The position numbers and the translations under genes were made by a program. Source: JBEIFW01 sp046081125 (GTDB taxonomy: Bacteria > Actinomycetota > Acidimicrobiia > Acidimicrobiales > Ilumatobacteraceae). From it: a stretch of DNA of 64,000 nucleotides. The stretch spans positions 5,296-69,295 of the forward strand of contig JBJTVH010000032.1 of assembly GCA_046081125.1 (NCBI GenBank), written 5' to 3'. Positions 23,624 through 31,881 of the stretch are shown piece by piece. The notes under the pieces were generated by a model. That model did no database searches. It was not told where the DNA came from and saw only the letters and a list, made by a program, of their open reading frames with translations. The first letter of the stretch is position 1; each line of letters starts with the position of its first letter.

Positions 23624-25552
23624 CTAGCGCCACTCGTAGTCGGCCGGGTCCGCCGCCCGGGTGCGCTGCCAGTACTCGAGCAGCGTGAACGGCCAGTTCT
23701 GCGTGATCGTCCCGGTGTCGTTCTTGTACCAGGTGTTCACGCCCGACACGCCCCAGGCCATCCGGCGGTTCTCCGCTGCCACGGCCTCGTTGTACGCGTC
23801 GTGCACCTCGGACCGCACCGTGAGCGACCGATGGCCACCGGCGAGCACGACGCGCAGGCAGTCGACGAGATACCGGGTCTCGCACTCGGAGAAATAGATG
23901 ATCGAGCCGTTGATCACGATGTTCGTGTTCGGGCCGTACATGCAGAAGAAGTTCGGCATGTTCGGCACCGTCACCCCGAGGTAGGCGCGCGCCGTGCCGT
24001 CCCACTGGTCGTGCAGGTCGATCCCGTCGCGGCCGACGACGCGCATCGGCGTGAGGAACTTCGAGGCGCTGAACCCGGTGCCGTAGACGATCACGTCGAC
24101 GTCGTGGGCGACCCCATCGGCGGTCACCACGCCCTCAGCGTTGATCTCGGAGATCTTCTCGGTGACGAGCCGCACGTTGGGCCGCTTCAACGTCCGAGCC
24201 CAGATCCCGTTGTCCCGCAGTGCCCGTTTGGCTGCGACGGGGTACTCGGGGATCACGTGGGCGAGCAGGTCGGGCCGGTCGGCGAACTCGGCGGTGAGGT
24301 AGTCGGTGAGCATCTGGCGGGCCAGTTCCGACGCCTCGCTGACGGCGCGGTCCTTGGGTTCCCAGGCCGGGTCGACGGTGACGGTGGCGAGCACGCCGTC
24401 GGAGGTCCGCCAGAAGATCCACACCCGGTTCCACTGGCTGTAGAACGGGACGTGGTCGTAGAGCCAGCGCAACCCGCCGGGCACCTCGTCGTGGTACTCG
24501 GGGGTGGGCCCGTACCAGTTCGGGGTGCGCTGGAACACCACCACCTCGCCGGCGGTCTCGGCGATCACCGGGATGAACTGCGACGCGCTGGCCCCGGTGC
24601 CGATCACCGCCACCCGCTTGCCCGCCAGCGACACCGAGTGGTCCCAGCGGGCGGAGTGGAACGACGGGCCGGCGAATCGGTCGCGGCCGGCGATGTCGGG
24701 ATACTTCGGCCGGTTGAGCTGCCCCACTGCGGACACGACCAAGTCGGCGGTCACGGTTTCGCGCGCGCCGTCGGGGCCGCGCACGGTGAGGGTCCAGCCT
24801 GCGTCGTCGGACCACTCCATCGACTCGACCTCGGTGGAGAACCGGATGTGGGGCCGCAGGCCGAACGCGTCGACGCACTCGCGGAAGTACCCGGCCAGCA
24901 CGGGCTGCGGCGAGTAGTGGTACGGCCAGTCGTGCTTCTGGGCGAAGGAGTAGCTGTAGTTGTGGTTCGGGTTGTCGACGCGGCATCCCGGGTAGGTGTT
25001 CTCCCACCAGGTGCCGCCGACGTCGGCGTTCTTCTCGTAGATCGTGTACGGGATCCCGACCTGCGACAGCCGGTACGCAGCCACGATCCCCGACATCCCG
25101 GCACCGACGATCGCAACCGAGAACGACCGTCCCGGCGCCACCTCGTCGAGGCGCCACCCCGGGGCTCGCAGGTCCTCGCCGGTCACGGCGAGCTCCTCCT
25201 CGAGCAAGGGAACGTAGGCGCCGACGTCGACGCCCGGCCCGACCGCGAAGGCCAGGATGGCGGCCAGGGTTTCGCTGGTGGGAACCGGCGGGGTCGGACA
25301 CCCGGCGTCGCGGTAGCGGGACAGCACGTCGAGCGCGATCGCCCGGATCTCGGCCTGCTGGTCGGGCGTAAAGCCGGCCTGGGGTTCGGCGATCAGCAGC
25401 GGGTCGGGCCGCAGGTGGTCGCGCAGCACCGACAGGTCGCCCGTCAGGTGGGCCAAGGCCGGCAGGAGGGCCGGCAACTCGGCCTCGTCCAGCGCAGCGC
25501 CGAGTTCGGCGTCGGTGGCGGTGATCGGGCGGACGGGCGAAGCGAAGGCCAC
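23624..25552 (-). CDS. Baeyer-Villiger flavin monooxygenase
   Basis: 642-residue class B flavoprotein monooxygenase that inserts one oxygen of O2 next to a ketone to give an ester or lactone, using FAD and NADPH. FAD motif GAGMSG at res 150-155, the BVMO fingerprint FAGPSFHSARW at 293-303 (F-x-G-x3-H-x3-W), and the NADPH motif GTGASA at 318-323. A ~140-residue N-terminal extension, seen in some long BVMOs, precedes the flavin domain. It is last in an operon with an alpha/beta hydrolase (12 bp upstream) that could cut the ester formed. Ketone unknown. Confidence 0.92.
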   Translation of the reverse strand: MAFASPVRPITATDAELGAALDEAELPALLPALAHLTGDLSVLRDHLRPDPLLIAEPQAGFTPDQQAEIRAIALDVLSRYRDAGCPTPPVPTSETLAAILAFAVGPGVDVGAYVPLLEEELAVTGEDLRAPGWRLDEVAPGRSFSVAIVGAGMSGIVAAYRLSQVGIPYTIYEKNADVGGTWWENTYPGCRVDNPNHNYSYSFAQKHDWPYHYSPQPVLAGYFRECVDAFGLRPHIRFSTEVESMEWSDDAGWTLTVRGPDGARETVTADLVVSAVGQLNRPKYPDIAGRDRFAGPSFHSARWDHSVSLAGKRVAVIGTGASASQFIPVIAETAGEVVVFQRTPNWYGPTPEYHDEVPGGLRWLYDHVPFYSQWNRVWIFWRTSDGVLATVTVDPAWEPKDRAVSEASELARQMLTDYLTAEFADRPDLLAHVIPEYPVAAKRALRDNGIWARTLKRPNVRLVTEKISEINAEGVVTADGVAHDVDVIVYGTGFSASKFLTPMRVVGRDGIDLHDQWDGTARAYLGVTVPNMPNFFCMYGPNTNIVINGSIIYFSECETRYLVDCLRVVLAGGHRSLTVRSEVHDAYNEAVAAENRRMAWGVSGVNTWYKNDTGTITQNWPFTLLEYWQRTRAADPADYEWR

Positions 25553-25564
25553 GGACGGCTCCCT

Positions 25565-26830
25565 TCAGGACGACGCGAGCACCGCGTCGAGGACGGGCAG
25601 GAGGTGGGCGACGAAACGGTCGGGGTCCTCGCTCATCGGGAAGTGCCCGAGGCCGGGCATCTCGGTGAACGTCGAGCCGGGGATCGCGGCGTGCACGGCG
25701 CGGCCGTGTTCGAGGGTGGCGCTCGCGTCGTATTCGCCGGTGAGCAGGTGCACCTGCACGCGGCCGGTGTCGATGCGGGCCGCTTCCTCGGTGAGGTCGT
25801 GGTCCACGAGGTAGTAGTGCAGGTCGCCGAGGAACGCCGGGGGCCAGCCGGAGGCGTAGGCGAACTCGGTCTCCCGCCGGTACGCCTCGGGCGCCGTGGG
25901 CGACATCAGGGCCCGCATCACCCGGGCCTTGAACTCGTTGCCCACCTGCGGGTGCCAGAACCCGTGCAACGAGTCGATGTCGGTGGCGACCTTGAGCGAC
26001 GGTTCCAGCGCGATGACGGCGCGGAACGCCTCGGGGTGGTAGCGGGCCAGGTCGAGCGCAAGCAGCCCGCCGACCGAGCAGCCCATGAACACGGGGCGAT
26101 CGAGGCCGAGCAGGCCGGCGAGCGCGATCGGGAGCGCCATCGCCCGGTCGCGGGTGAGCCGGTAAGGCTCGGACCACCAGTCGACGCCGACCGGCGGGAG
26201 CGACTTGCCGTGGAACGGCAGGTCGTACGCGATCAAGCGGAAGCGATCGGTGATCTCGGGGCGCTCGAACAGGTGCCGCCACTGCACGCCGTGCGAGCCT
26301 GCGGTGTGCTGCAACAGCATCGGAACGCCGGTGCCGGCCTGCTCGACGTAGATCCGGTGGTCGACGCCGTCGAGGGGCACGTGCACGTAGCGGCCAACCG
26401 GCGCATCGGGGGCGCCGGGTGCGCGGTCCGGCTCGGCGGTCGCTCCCTGCGCCGGAGCACCGGCAACCATGCCTCGCAGGATCTCGACGACCCGGGAGAT
26501 CGCCGGGTACCGCTGCCACCACGACAGCTCGTCGCCCTGGCGCACGAGGCCGAGCGACACGGCGGTGGACAGCTCGGTGAAGAACCGGCGTGGGATGGGC
26601 GCCAGGACCAGCTCCCACACCGACATCGGGCCGTCCACGCCGATCACCTCGCCACCCGGCTCGCCGGGATCGCCAGGGAGCGCCCGGCCCTCGACGAACC
26701 GCAGGTCGAGGCGGTGCTCGCCCAGCCCGAGGCGCAGCCCGCCGGTCCAGTGCCGCGCGGCGAGTGCCAGTTCGCCGTCGCCGGCGCAGCGCGCGGCGAG
26801 CGCCTCGGCACTCGGCAGGGTCCCGGTCAT
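25565..26830 (-). CDS. Alpha/beta hydrolase with SCP2-like N-terminal domain
   Basis: 421-residue protein. Residues about 1-125 read as a sterol-carrier-protein-2-like lipid-binding domain (WTGGLRLGLGEHRLDLRF, then EVIGVDGPMSVWELVLAP and a helical end), though with no strong motif. From res 147 it is an alpha/beta hydrolase: nucleophile S252 in GCSVGG, LLTGEYDA for the acid turn and GLGHFPMSEDP for the histidine. It probably hydrolyses the ester or lactone made by the BVMO just downstream, the lipid domain feeding a hydrophobic substrate. The ATG overlaps the stop of the MBL gene (ATGA). Confidence 0.82.
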   Translation of the reverse strand: MTGTLPSAEALAARCAGDGELALAARHWTGGLRLGLGEHRLDLRFVEGRALPGDPGEPGGEVIGVDGPMSVWELVLAPIPRRFFTELSTAVSLGLVRQGDELSWWQRYPAISRVVEILRGMVAGAPAQGATAEPDRAPGAPDAPVGRYVHVPLDGVDHRIYVEQAGTGVPMLLQHTAGSHGVQWRHLFERPEITDRFRLIAYDLPFHGKSLPPVGVDWWSEPYRLTRDRAMALPIALAGLLGLDRPVFMGCSVGGLLALDLARYHPEAFRAVIALEPSLKVATDIDSLHGFWHPQVGNEFKARVMRALMSPTAPEAYRRETEFAYASGWPPAFLGDLHYYLVDHDLTEEAARIDTGRVQVHLLTGEYDASATLEHGRAVHAAIPGSTFTEMPGLGHFPMSEDPDRFVAHLLPVLDAVLASS

Positions 26831-27924
26831 CGTGCGGCCACCGGTTCGTAGGTGAGCGGGCGGATCCCCTTGATGCGCCGGGCCCGACCCTGCACGACGA
26901 GGTGGCGCAGGTGGGCGGCGGTCTCGTTCACCGCAGCCCGCTTGGTCGACAGGCCGAGTTCGGACCAGTCCCGGTTCCACGGCAGGCCCTTGGCCAGGTC
27001 CCACAGCGTCGTGGGCCCGGCGGCGAGCAACAGCTCCAATGCGTCGAGCCGCTCGTGATGATGCGCGGTGATCTCGACGACCCGGTGATGCAGACCGGTG
27101 AAGCGGTGCTCGTGGGCGGGGAGCACGTCGACGACGTCGGGGGTGTCGACCTTGGCCAACGAGGCGAGGAAATCCCCTAGCGGGTCGCCGCCGCGGTCGC
27201 CGCGCGACAGCGCGATGTGCGGCGTGATCGTGGGCAGCACGTGGTCGCCGGCGAGCAGGGTGCCGTGCTCGGGCAGGCGGAAGCAGACGTGGCCCGGCGA
27301 GTGACCCGGGGTCCACACGGCATCGACCACCCAGCCGGGGACGTCCACCCGTTCTCCGTCGACGATCGAGCGGTCCGGCGCGACGAGCCGGTGCCGCGGT
27401 CGTTGCTCGCGCCGGGCCGTGGGGGGCGCAGCCCGGATCCGCACCTCGTCCTCGGGGGCACCGGCGTCGAGCAGCATCGCGGCCACCTCGTCGCGGTAGT
27501 CCCGTTCGGGGGCCCGTTCCTGCTCGCCGCCATCGGGCCGCTCGGCAACCTCGGCGGCTCGCTCGTGGCTGCGCCCGGACATCTTGGCCAACAACGCTGC
27601 GTCGGCATCGTGGAGGGCGACCCACGCGTTCGACGCATCCCGGACCCGGCCCGACAGGCCGTGGTGGTCCGGGTGGGCGTGGGTGACGAGCACGCCGTAG
27701 GTGTCGGCGACGGCGAACCCGGCGGTCGCGAGGCCCCGTTCGAGGTGGGCCCACGAGTCGTCGTCGTCCCAGCCGGCGTCGATCAGCACGGGGCCCTTCG
27801 GGGTCTCGAACACGTACACGAGCGTGTGCCCCAACGGGTTGTCCGGGATCGGCACCGGCACCGACCACAACCCCGGCCGTACGCGCTCGGTGCCGCGCTG
27901 TTCGGTCTGGCGCTGTGACGTCAC
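26827..27924 (-). CDS. Metallo-beta-lactamase fold hydrolase of the BVMO operon
   Basis: 365-residue MBL hydrolase. Metal motif THAHPDHHG (H82, H84, D86, H87), next ligand in TPGHSPGHVC, bridging aspartate in LLAGDHVLP, last histidine in VLPAHEH. A ~60-residue insertion rich in Glu and Arg (about res 125-180) lies between the first and second metal ligands. It resembles the lactonase/glyoxalase II-type enzymes that open thioesters or lactones. The GTG start has a good GGAGGGGAC site. It is first in the MBL-hydrolase-BVMO operon, and lactone opening would fit that context. Confidence 0.85.
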   Translation of the reverse strand: MTSQRQTEQRGTERVRPGLWSVPVPIPDNPLGHTLVYVFETPKGPVLIDAGWDDDDSWAHLERGLATAGFAVADTYGVLVTHAHPDHHGLSGRVRDASNAWVALHDADAALLAKMSGRSHERAAEVAERPDGGEQERAPERDYRDEVAAMLLDAGAPEDEVRIRAAPPTARREQRPRHRLVAPDRSIVDGERVDVPGWVVDAVWTPGHSPGHVCFRLPEHGTLLAGDHVLPTITPHIALSRGDRGGDPLGDFLASLAKVDTPDVVDVLPAHEHRFTGLHHRVVEITAHHHERLDALELLLAAGPTTLWDLAKGLPWNRDWSELGLSTKRAAVNETAAHLRHLVVQGRARRIKGIRPLTYEPVAAR

Positions 27925-27958
27925 GTCCCCTCCTCGTCCCCGGCGGCGACCCTAGGGC

Positions 27959-28891
27959 ATGCTCGTGGGCGTGACCGAGCCTGCGACCGGCGTGTGGTTG
28001 TTCCCCTCGGGCGACGCCTCCCGGCTCGTCGCCCATGCGCAGCACGCCGAGGCGCTCGGCATCGACGAGCTGTGGTGGGGCGACGAGGGCATCGCCCGCG
28101 ACCCGTTCGCGGTGTGCGCCGCGGCGGCGGGCGCGACACGACGGCTCCGCCTCGCGATCGGGGTGACCAACCCGTACGTGCGCCACCCGGCGATCACCGG
28201 TGCGGCGGCGGCCACCGTCCACGAGCTGGCCCGGGGGCGGTTCACCCTCGGGCTCGGGGCGGGCGGCCGGCTCTCGCTCGCCCCGCTCGGGTTGGCCCCC
28301 ACGCGACCCCTCACCGACTGCCGCGCCGCGCTCCCGGTGATCCGGGCGGCAGCGGCCGAGCTCGGTGTCTCCGACCTGCCCGTCGCGGTCGGCGCCCGCG
28401 GCGAGCGGTTCAATCGGTGGGCGTCGCAGGCCGCCGACGGCGCCTTCGTGTCCGGGATCCCACTCCCGCTCGTCGACGACGTGATCGGGTGGGCCCGGTC
28501 GGTGCGCCCGATCCGCATCACCTTGCACCTGACGGCCTCGTTCGACCCCGATGCCGTCGAGGCCGCCCGCCCGTCGTTCGTCCATGGCCTCGTCGACTGC
28601 CCGGACGCCCTGCGCGACGCCGCCGGGGTGACGCGCCACGCCGCCGAGGCGGCCGCCACTGCGCTCGACGCCGGCGACCCCGAACCGGCGCGACGCCTCG
28701 TCGACGACCGGGTGGTCGACCTGTTGTGCCTGCGGGGTGGCCCGGCCGAGATCGCCACCGCGCTCGCAGCGGCCCGCGACCGGTACCGGCCCGACGCCAT
28801 CGGGATCGGCCTCCTGGCCGCCGGCGCGGACGGGGTCGACGCCGGCCTGGAGCGGTGCGCAGACGCCTTCCGCCGGCTTCTTGCGATCTAA
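27959..28891 (+). CDS. LLM-class (F420-type) oxidoreductase
   Basis: Luciferase-like monooxygenase-fold protein, 310 residues, typical of actinobacterial F420-dependent oxidoreductases. Landmarks: AEALGIDELWWGDE, LAIGVTNPYVRHP, ARGRFTLGLGAGG and the later PVAVGARG segment. It would transfer hydride between F420 and an alcohol, imine or enoyl-type substrate; the substrate is unknown. It diverges from the MBL gene over 34 bp and its TAA stop is part of the -10 hexamer of the next gene. FMN use cannot be excluded. Confidence 0.82.
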   Translation: MLVGVTEPATGVWLFPSGDASRLVAHAQHAEALGIDELWWGDEGIARDPFAVCAAAAGATRRLRLAIGVTNPYVRHPAITGAAAATVHELARGRFTLGLGAGGRLSLAPLGLAPTRPLTDCRAALPVIRAAAAELGVSDLPVAVGARGERFNRWASQAADGAFVSGIPLPLVDDVIGWARSVRPIRITLHLTASFDPDAVEAARPSFVHGLVDCPDALRDAAGVTRHAAEAAATALDAGDPEPARRLVDDRVVDLLCLRGGPAEIATALAAARDRYRPDAIGIGLLAAGADGVDAGLERCADAFRRLLAI

Positions 28892-28894
28892 GGT
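28889..28894 (+). promoter_or_regulatory. Leaderless-type -10 hexamer overlapping a stop codon
   Basis: TAAGGT contains the TAA stop of the LLM gene and ends 6 nt before ATG 28901. CGAGG in the spacer could alternatively be a ribosome binding site. Confidence 0.35.
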
Positions 28895-28900
28895 TCGAGG

Positions 28901-29206
28901 ATGCTTCTCAAGTCCGGCCAGCGCCTGCAGAGCACCGCGTGCGACACCCAGGTCATCGTGGTGCGAGCCCCCGTCACCGAGTTGGATCTCCGCTGCGGCG
29001 GCGCCGCGATGGCTCCCATCGGTGGCGAGGTCACCCGGTCCGAACTCGACCCCGGCCACGCCGGCGGCACCCTGATGGGCAAGCGCTACGGGCTCGACGA
29101 GTCCGGCCTGGAGATCCTGTGCACCAAGCCCGGGGCCGGGTCGCTGTCGATCGGTGCCGACGCGCTGCCCGAGAAGGGCGCCAAAGCCCTCCCGTCGTCG
29201 GACTGA
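28901..29206 (+). CDS. Conserved-looking 101-residue protein next to an acyl-CoA dehydrogenase
   Basis: Small soluble protein with cysteines at 14, 32 and 74, a beta-rich middle (QVIVVRAPVTELDLRCGG) and a conserved-looking GKRYGLDESGLEILCTKPG. I recall short proteins of this pattern beside actinobacterial acyl-CoA dehydrogenases but cannot name a family. Its stop is 4 bp before the acyl-CoA dehydrogenase ATG, so the two are co-expressed. Function unknown; metal or thiol chemistry is possible because of the cysteines. Confidence 0.65.
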   Translation: MLLKSGQRLQSTACDTQVIVVRAPVTELDLRCGGAAMAPIGGEVTRSELDPGHAGGTLMGKRYGLDESGLEILCTKPGAGSLSIGADALPEKGAKALPSSD

Positions 29207-29210
29207 GGCG

Positions 29211-30428
29211 ATGACCGACCTCGCCGCCCCCGCGGCGCCGACGCTCGCCAGCGTCGACGCGGCGATCGACGCGCTGCTCGCCGCCGCCGATCCGGCCACC
29301 ACCGACGCCGTCACGTTCCGCGGGCTGCGGTACGACCACGGCTTGGCCTGGGTGTCGTTCCCGGTGGGCTTCGGCGGTCTCGGCGCAGCCCCGCAGCACC
29401 AGGCCCATGTCGAGCGGCGCCTGCGCGCCGCCGGCGCACCGCCGGCCGACCCGAGCCTGTTCTTCTTGAACCTGGCCGGCCCGACGATCGGCACGTGGGG
29501 CACCGACGAGCAGAAGCAGCGGTTCCTGCGCCCGATGTACGCCGGCGCCGAGCGGTGGTGCCAGTTGTTCAGCGAGCCGGGGGCCGGCAGCGACTTCGCC
29601 GGGCTCGCCACCCGGGCCGTGCGCGACGGCGACGAGTGGGTCGTCAACGGCCAGAAGGTCTGGAACACCCTCGCCCACCTCGGCGACTGGGGGATGCTCG
29701 TCGCCCGGACCGACGCCGACCAGCCCAAGCACAAGGGGCTCACCTACTTCGCACTCGACATGCGCGCCGCCGGGGTCGACGTCCGGCCGTTGCGGCAGAT
29801 GACCGGCGAGGCCGAGTTCAACGAGGTGTACCTCACCGACGTGCGAATCCCCGACAGCTGCCGGATCGGTGCCGTCGGCGAGGGCTGGCGGGTGTCGTTG
29901 ACCACCCTGATGAACGAGCGGGTGTCGATCGGTTCGGGCATGGGATCGATTCCCAAGCGGGGGTCCGGTCCGATCGCCGAGGCGGTGCGGGTGTGGCAGT
30001 CCCTCGACGAGCACGCCCGTACGCCTGCGGCCAAGGACCGGCTGCTGCAGGCGTGGATCCGGGCCGAGGTGTTGCGGCTCACCAACATCCGAGCCGGCTC
30101 GAACCGCCGCGCCGGCAACCCGGGCCCGGAGGGCTCGATCGCCAAGCTCGCCCTGTCGGAGATCAACAAGGCCATCTACGAACTCGCCGTCGACCTGCTC
30201 GGCGCAGCGGGCCAGGTCGAGTTCGACTACACGTTCCGCCGGTCCGACACCCTCGCCGGCGAGTCGTGGGGCGATGCCCGCCACGGGTTCCTGCGGGTGC
30301 GGGCCAACTCGATCGAGGGTGGCACGAGCGAGATCCTGCGCAACATCCTCGGCGAGCAGGTGCTCGGCCTGCCCGGCGAGCCGCGCGTCGACAAGGACCT
30401 CCCCTGGTCGAAGGTGCCACGGAACTGA
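29211..30428 (+). CDS. Acyl-CoA dehydrogenase
   Basis: FAD-dependent acyl-CoA dehydrogenase, 405 residues, normal for the family. FSEPGAGSDFAG and VVNGQKVWNTLAH are the FAD-binding strands and NSIEGGTSEILRNILGEQVLG is the standard C-terminal signature. It oxidises an acyl-CoA to the 2-enoyl-CoA and passes electrons to ETF. Many actinobacterial copies act in lipid or steroid side-chain breakdown; chain length is not predictable. The N-terminal domain is slightly short and Ala-rich. It lies 4 bp after the 101-residue gene and 4 bp before the LCP gene. Confidence 0.88.
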   Translation: MTDLAAPAAPTLASVDAAIDALLAAADPATTDAVTFRGLRYDHGLAWVSFPVGFGGLGAAPQHQAHVERRLRAAGAPPADPSLFFLNLAGPTIGTWGTDEQKQRFLRPMYAGAERWCQLFSEPGAGSDFAGLATRAVRDGDEWVVNGQKVWNTLAHLGDWGMLVARTDADQPKHKGLTYFALDMRAAGVDVRPLRQMTGEAEFNEVYLTDVRIPDSCRIGAVGEGWRVSLTTLMNERVSIGSGMGSIPKRGSGPIAEAVRVWQSLDEHARTPAAKDRLLQAWIRAEVLRLTNIRAGSNRRAGNPGPEGSIAKLALSEINKAIYELAVDLLGAAGQVEFDYTFRRSDTLAGESWGDARHGFLRVRANSIEGGTSEILRNILGEQVLGLPGEPRVDKDLPWSKVPRN

Positions 30429-30432
30429 CCCG

Positions 30433-31881
30433 GTGCTGCGCCGCTGCGTCCTGACCGCCGCCGCCGCCGTGCCCGGGTTCGCCCAGGCGTTGCGGCGGCG
30501 GTGGATCGTCGCGACGCTCCTCGCCGTGCCGAACCTGGGCGGTGTGGCGCTCCTCGGCTGGTGGGTGGGCCGGGCCGGGGCGCTCGGCACCGCGCTCGAC
30601 CCGGTGCTGCTTCGCCGCGCGGCCGTCGTGGTCGTCCTGCTCGGCGCGCTCGCCGCCGTGTCGATGTTCGACACGGCGCGCGACCTGTGGTCGTCGAACG
30701 CCGTGCGGGCCGTCGCAGTGCTGCCGCTGCTCGTGAGCGGCACGGGGTCGTGGATCGCGTTCGACCACGCAGCGGCCATCGACGCCGTGTTCACCGGTGA
30801 CGCCGTGGCGGCCGAGCCGAGCGCCGAGGCCGCCGCCGACGGCGCCGCCCCGGCACCGACCGATGCCCTGCCGACCACGAGGGTACCGGCGGTCGGAACC
30901 TCGACGTCGACGGCGCCGACCACGACCGTGCCCCCACGCCCGCCTCGATGGAACGTGCTGCTCATCGGCGGCGACGGGGAGAAGGGCCGATCGGGGGTCC
31001 GCACCGATGCGCTGGTCGTCGTGTCGGTCGGGCGCACCACCGGTGACGTCGCCCTGGTGTCGATCCCGCGGAACCTCCGCAACCTGCCGCTCCCGCTCGG
31101 CTCGCCCCTGCGGGCGAAGCACCCCGACGGCTGGCCGGATCTCGCGAACACGCTCTACAACCACGTGCTGTCGACCCCGGCCGATGGCGACGGCACGCCC
31201 CAGGCGGCCGAGCGCTCCCTGGCCGGCGCCGTCGCCGAGGCCCTCGGGATCCGGATCGACAACTACGTCAAGGTCGACATGGTCGGGTTCATCCGCTTGA
31301 TCGACGTGCTGGGCGGTGTCGATCTCACGATCGCCCGGGCGGTCCCCGGGCCCGGGCCGATCTTCGGCGCGGCCCGTGAGGCACAGGACTACTACGGACC
31401 CGGCCGGGTGCACCTCGACGGCACCGACGCGCTCTATTACAGCCGGTCGCGCGAGGCCGACAGCGACTACGCGCGCATGGGTCGCCAGCGGTGCCTACTC
31501 GCCGCAGCGGCCCGGCAGGTGTCGCCGGCCCGGCTGCTCACCAAGTACCGCGAGCTCGTCGCCGTGATGGAGCAGACGGTCCGCTCGGACCTCTCGCCGG
31601 CGCAAGCCCGGGACCTCGTCGACCTGTTCGACTCGATCGACACCGAAGCCATCCGCAGCCTCGGTCTCGTCCCGCCGTTCGTCGACACGACGAACCCGGA
31701 CTACCCGTCGCTGCGCCGGCTCGTGCGCCAAGCCATCGAAGCCTCGACGACCGTGCCCGGCCCGACCACCGTGCCCGGACCGACCACCGTGCCCGGACCG
31801 ACCTCGACGGCCGCTCCCACGACGACGACCGCTCCCACGACGACGGCGGTGGCGGTGCTGACGGAGGCGTCGAGCTGTTGA
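30433..31881 (+). CDS. LCP-family cell-wall ligase (LytR-CpsA-Psr)
   Basis: 482-residue membrane protein. Three N-terminal hydrophobic segments (about res 24-45, 62-79, 91-110) are followed by a Thr/Pro-rich linker and an extracellular LCP domain from res 172: WNVLLIGGDG, R190-T-D192 (metal and pyrophosphate site), SIPRNLRN, and SRSREADSDYARMGRQ with the conserved arginines. LCP enzymes attach glycopolymers such as arabinogalactan or teichoic-type polymers to peptidoglycan. The C-terminal tail is an 18-bp-repeat-encoded Thr-Val-Pro-Gly-Pro stretch ending in Cys. GTG start, 4 bp after the acyl-CoA dehydrogenase stop. Confidence 0.85.
   Translation: MLRRCVLTAAAAVPGFAQALRRRWIVATLLAVPNLGGVALLGWWVGRAGALGTALDPVLLRRAAVVVVLLGALAAVSMFDTARDLWSSNAVRAVAVLPLLVSGTGSWIAFDHAAAIDAVFTGDAVAAEPSAEAAADGAAPAPTDALPTTRVPAVGTSTSTAPTTTVPPRPPRWNVLLIGGDGEKGRSGVRTDALVVVSVGRTTGDVALVSIPRNLRNLPLPLGSPLRAKHPDGWPDLANTLYNHVLSTPADGDGTPQAAERSLAGAVAEALGIRIDNYVKVDMVGFIRLIDVLGGVDLTIARAVPGPGPIFGAAREAQDYYGPGRVHLDGTDALYYSRSREADSDYARMGRQRCLLAAAARQVSPARLLTKYRELVAVMEQTVRSDLSPAQARDLVDLFDSIDTEAIRSLGLVPPFVDTTNPDYPSLRRLVRQAIEASTTVPGPTTVPGPTTVPGPTSTAAPTTTTAPTTTAVAVLTEASSC
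31753..31803 (+). repeat. 18-bp tandem repeat in the LCP tail
   Basis: Units GTGCCCGGMCCGACCACC at 31753, 31771 and 31789 (last one 15 bp) encode repeated Val-Pro-Gly-Pro-Thr-Thr. Confidence 0.85.

Noticed and set aside
26831..29743. Upstream extension of the hydrolase frame to a 1392-residue protein.
   Set aside because: The extension overlaps the MBL, LLM and acyl-CoA dehydrogenase genes and has only shadow-type sequence; the hydrolase start at 26830 is fixed by the ATGA overlap.
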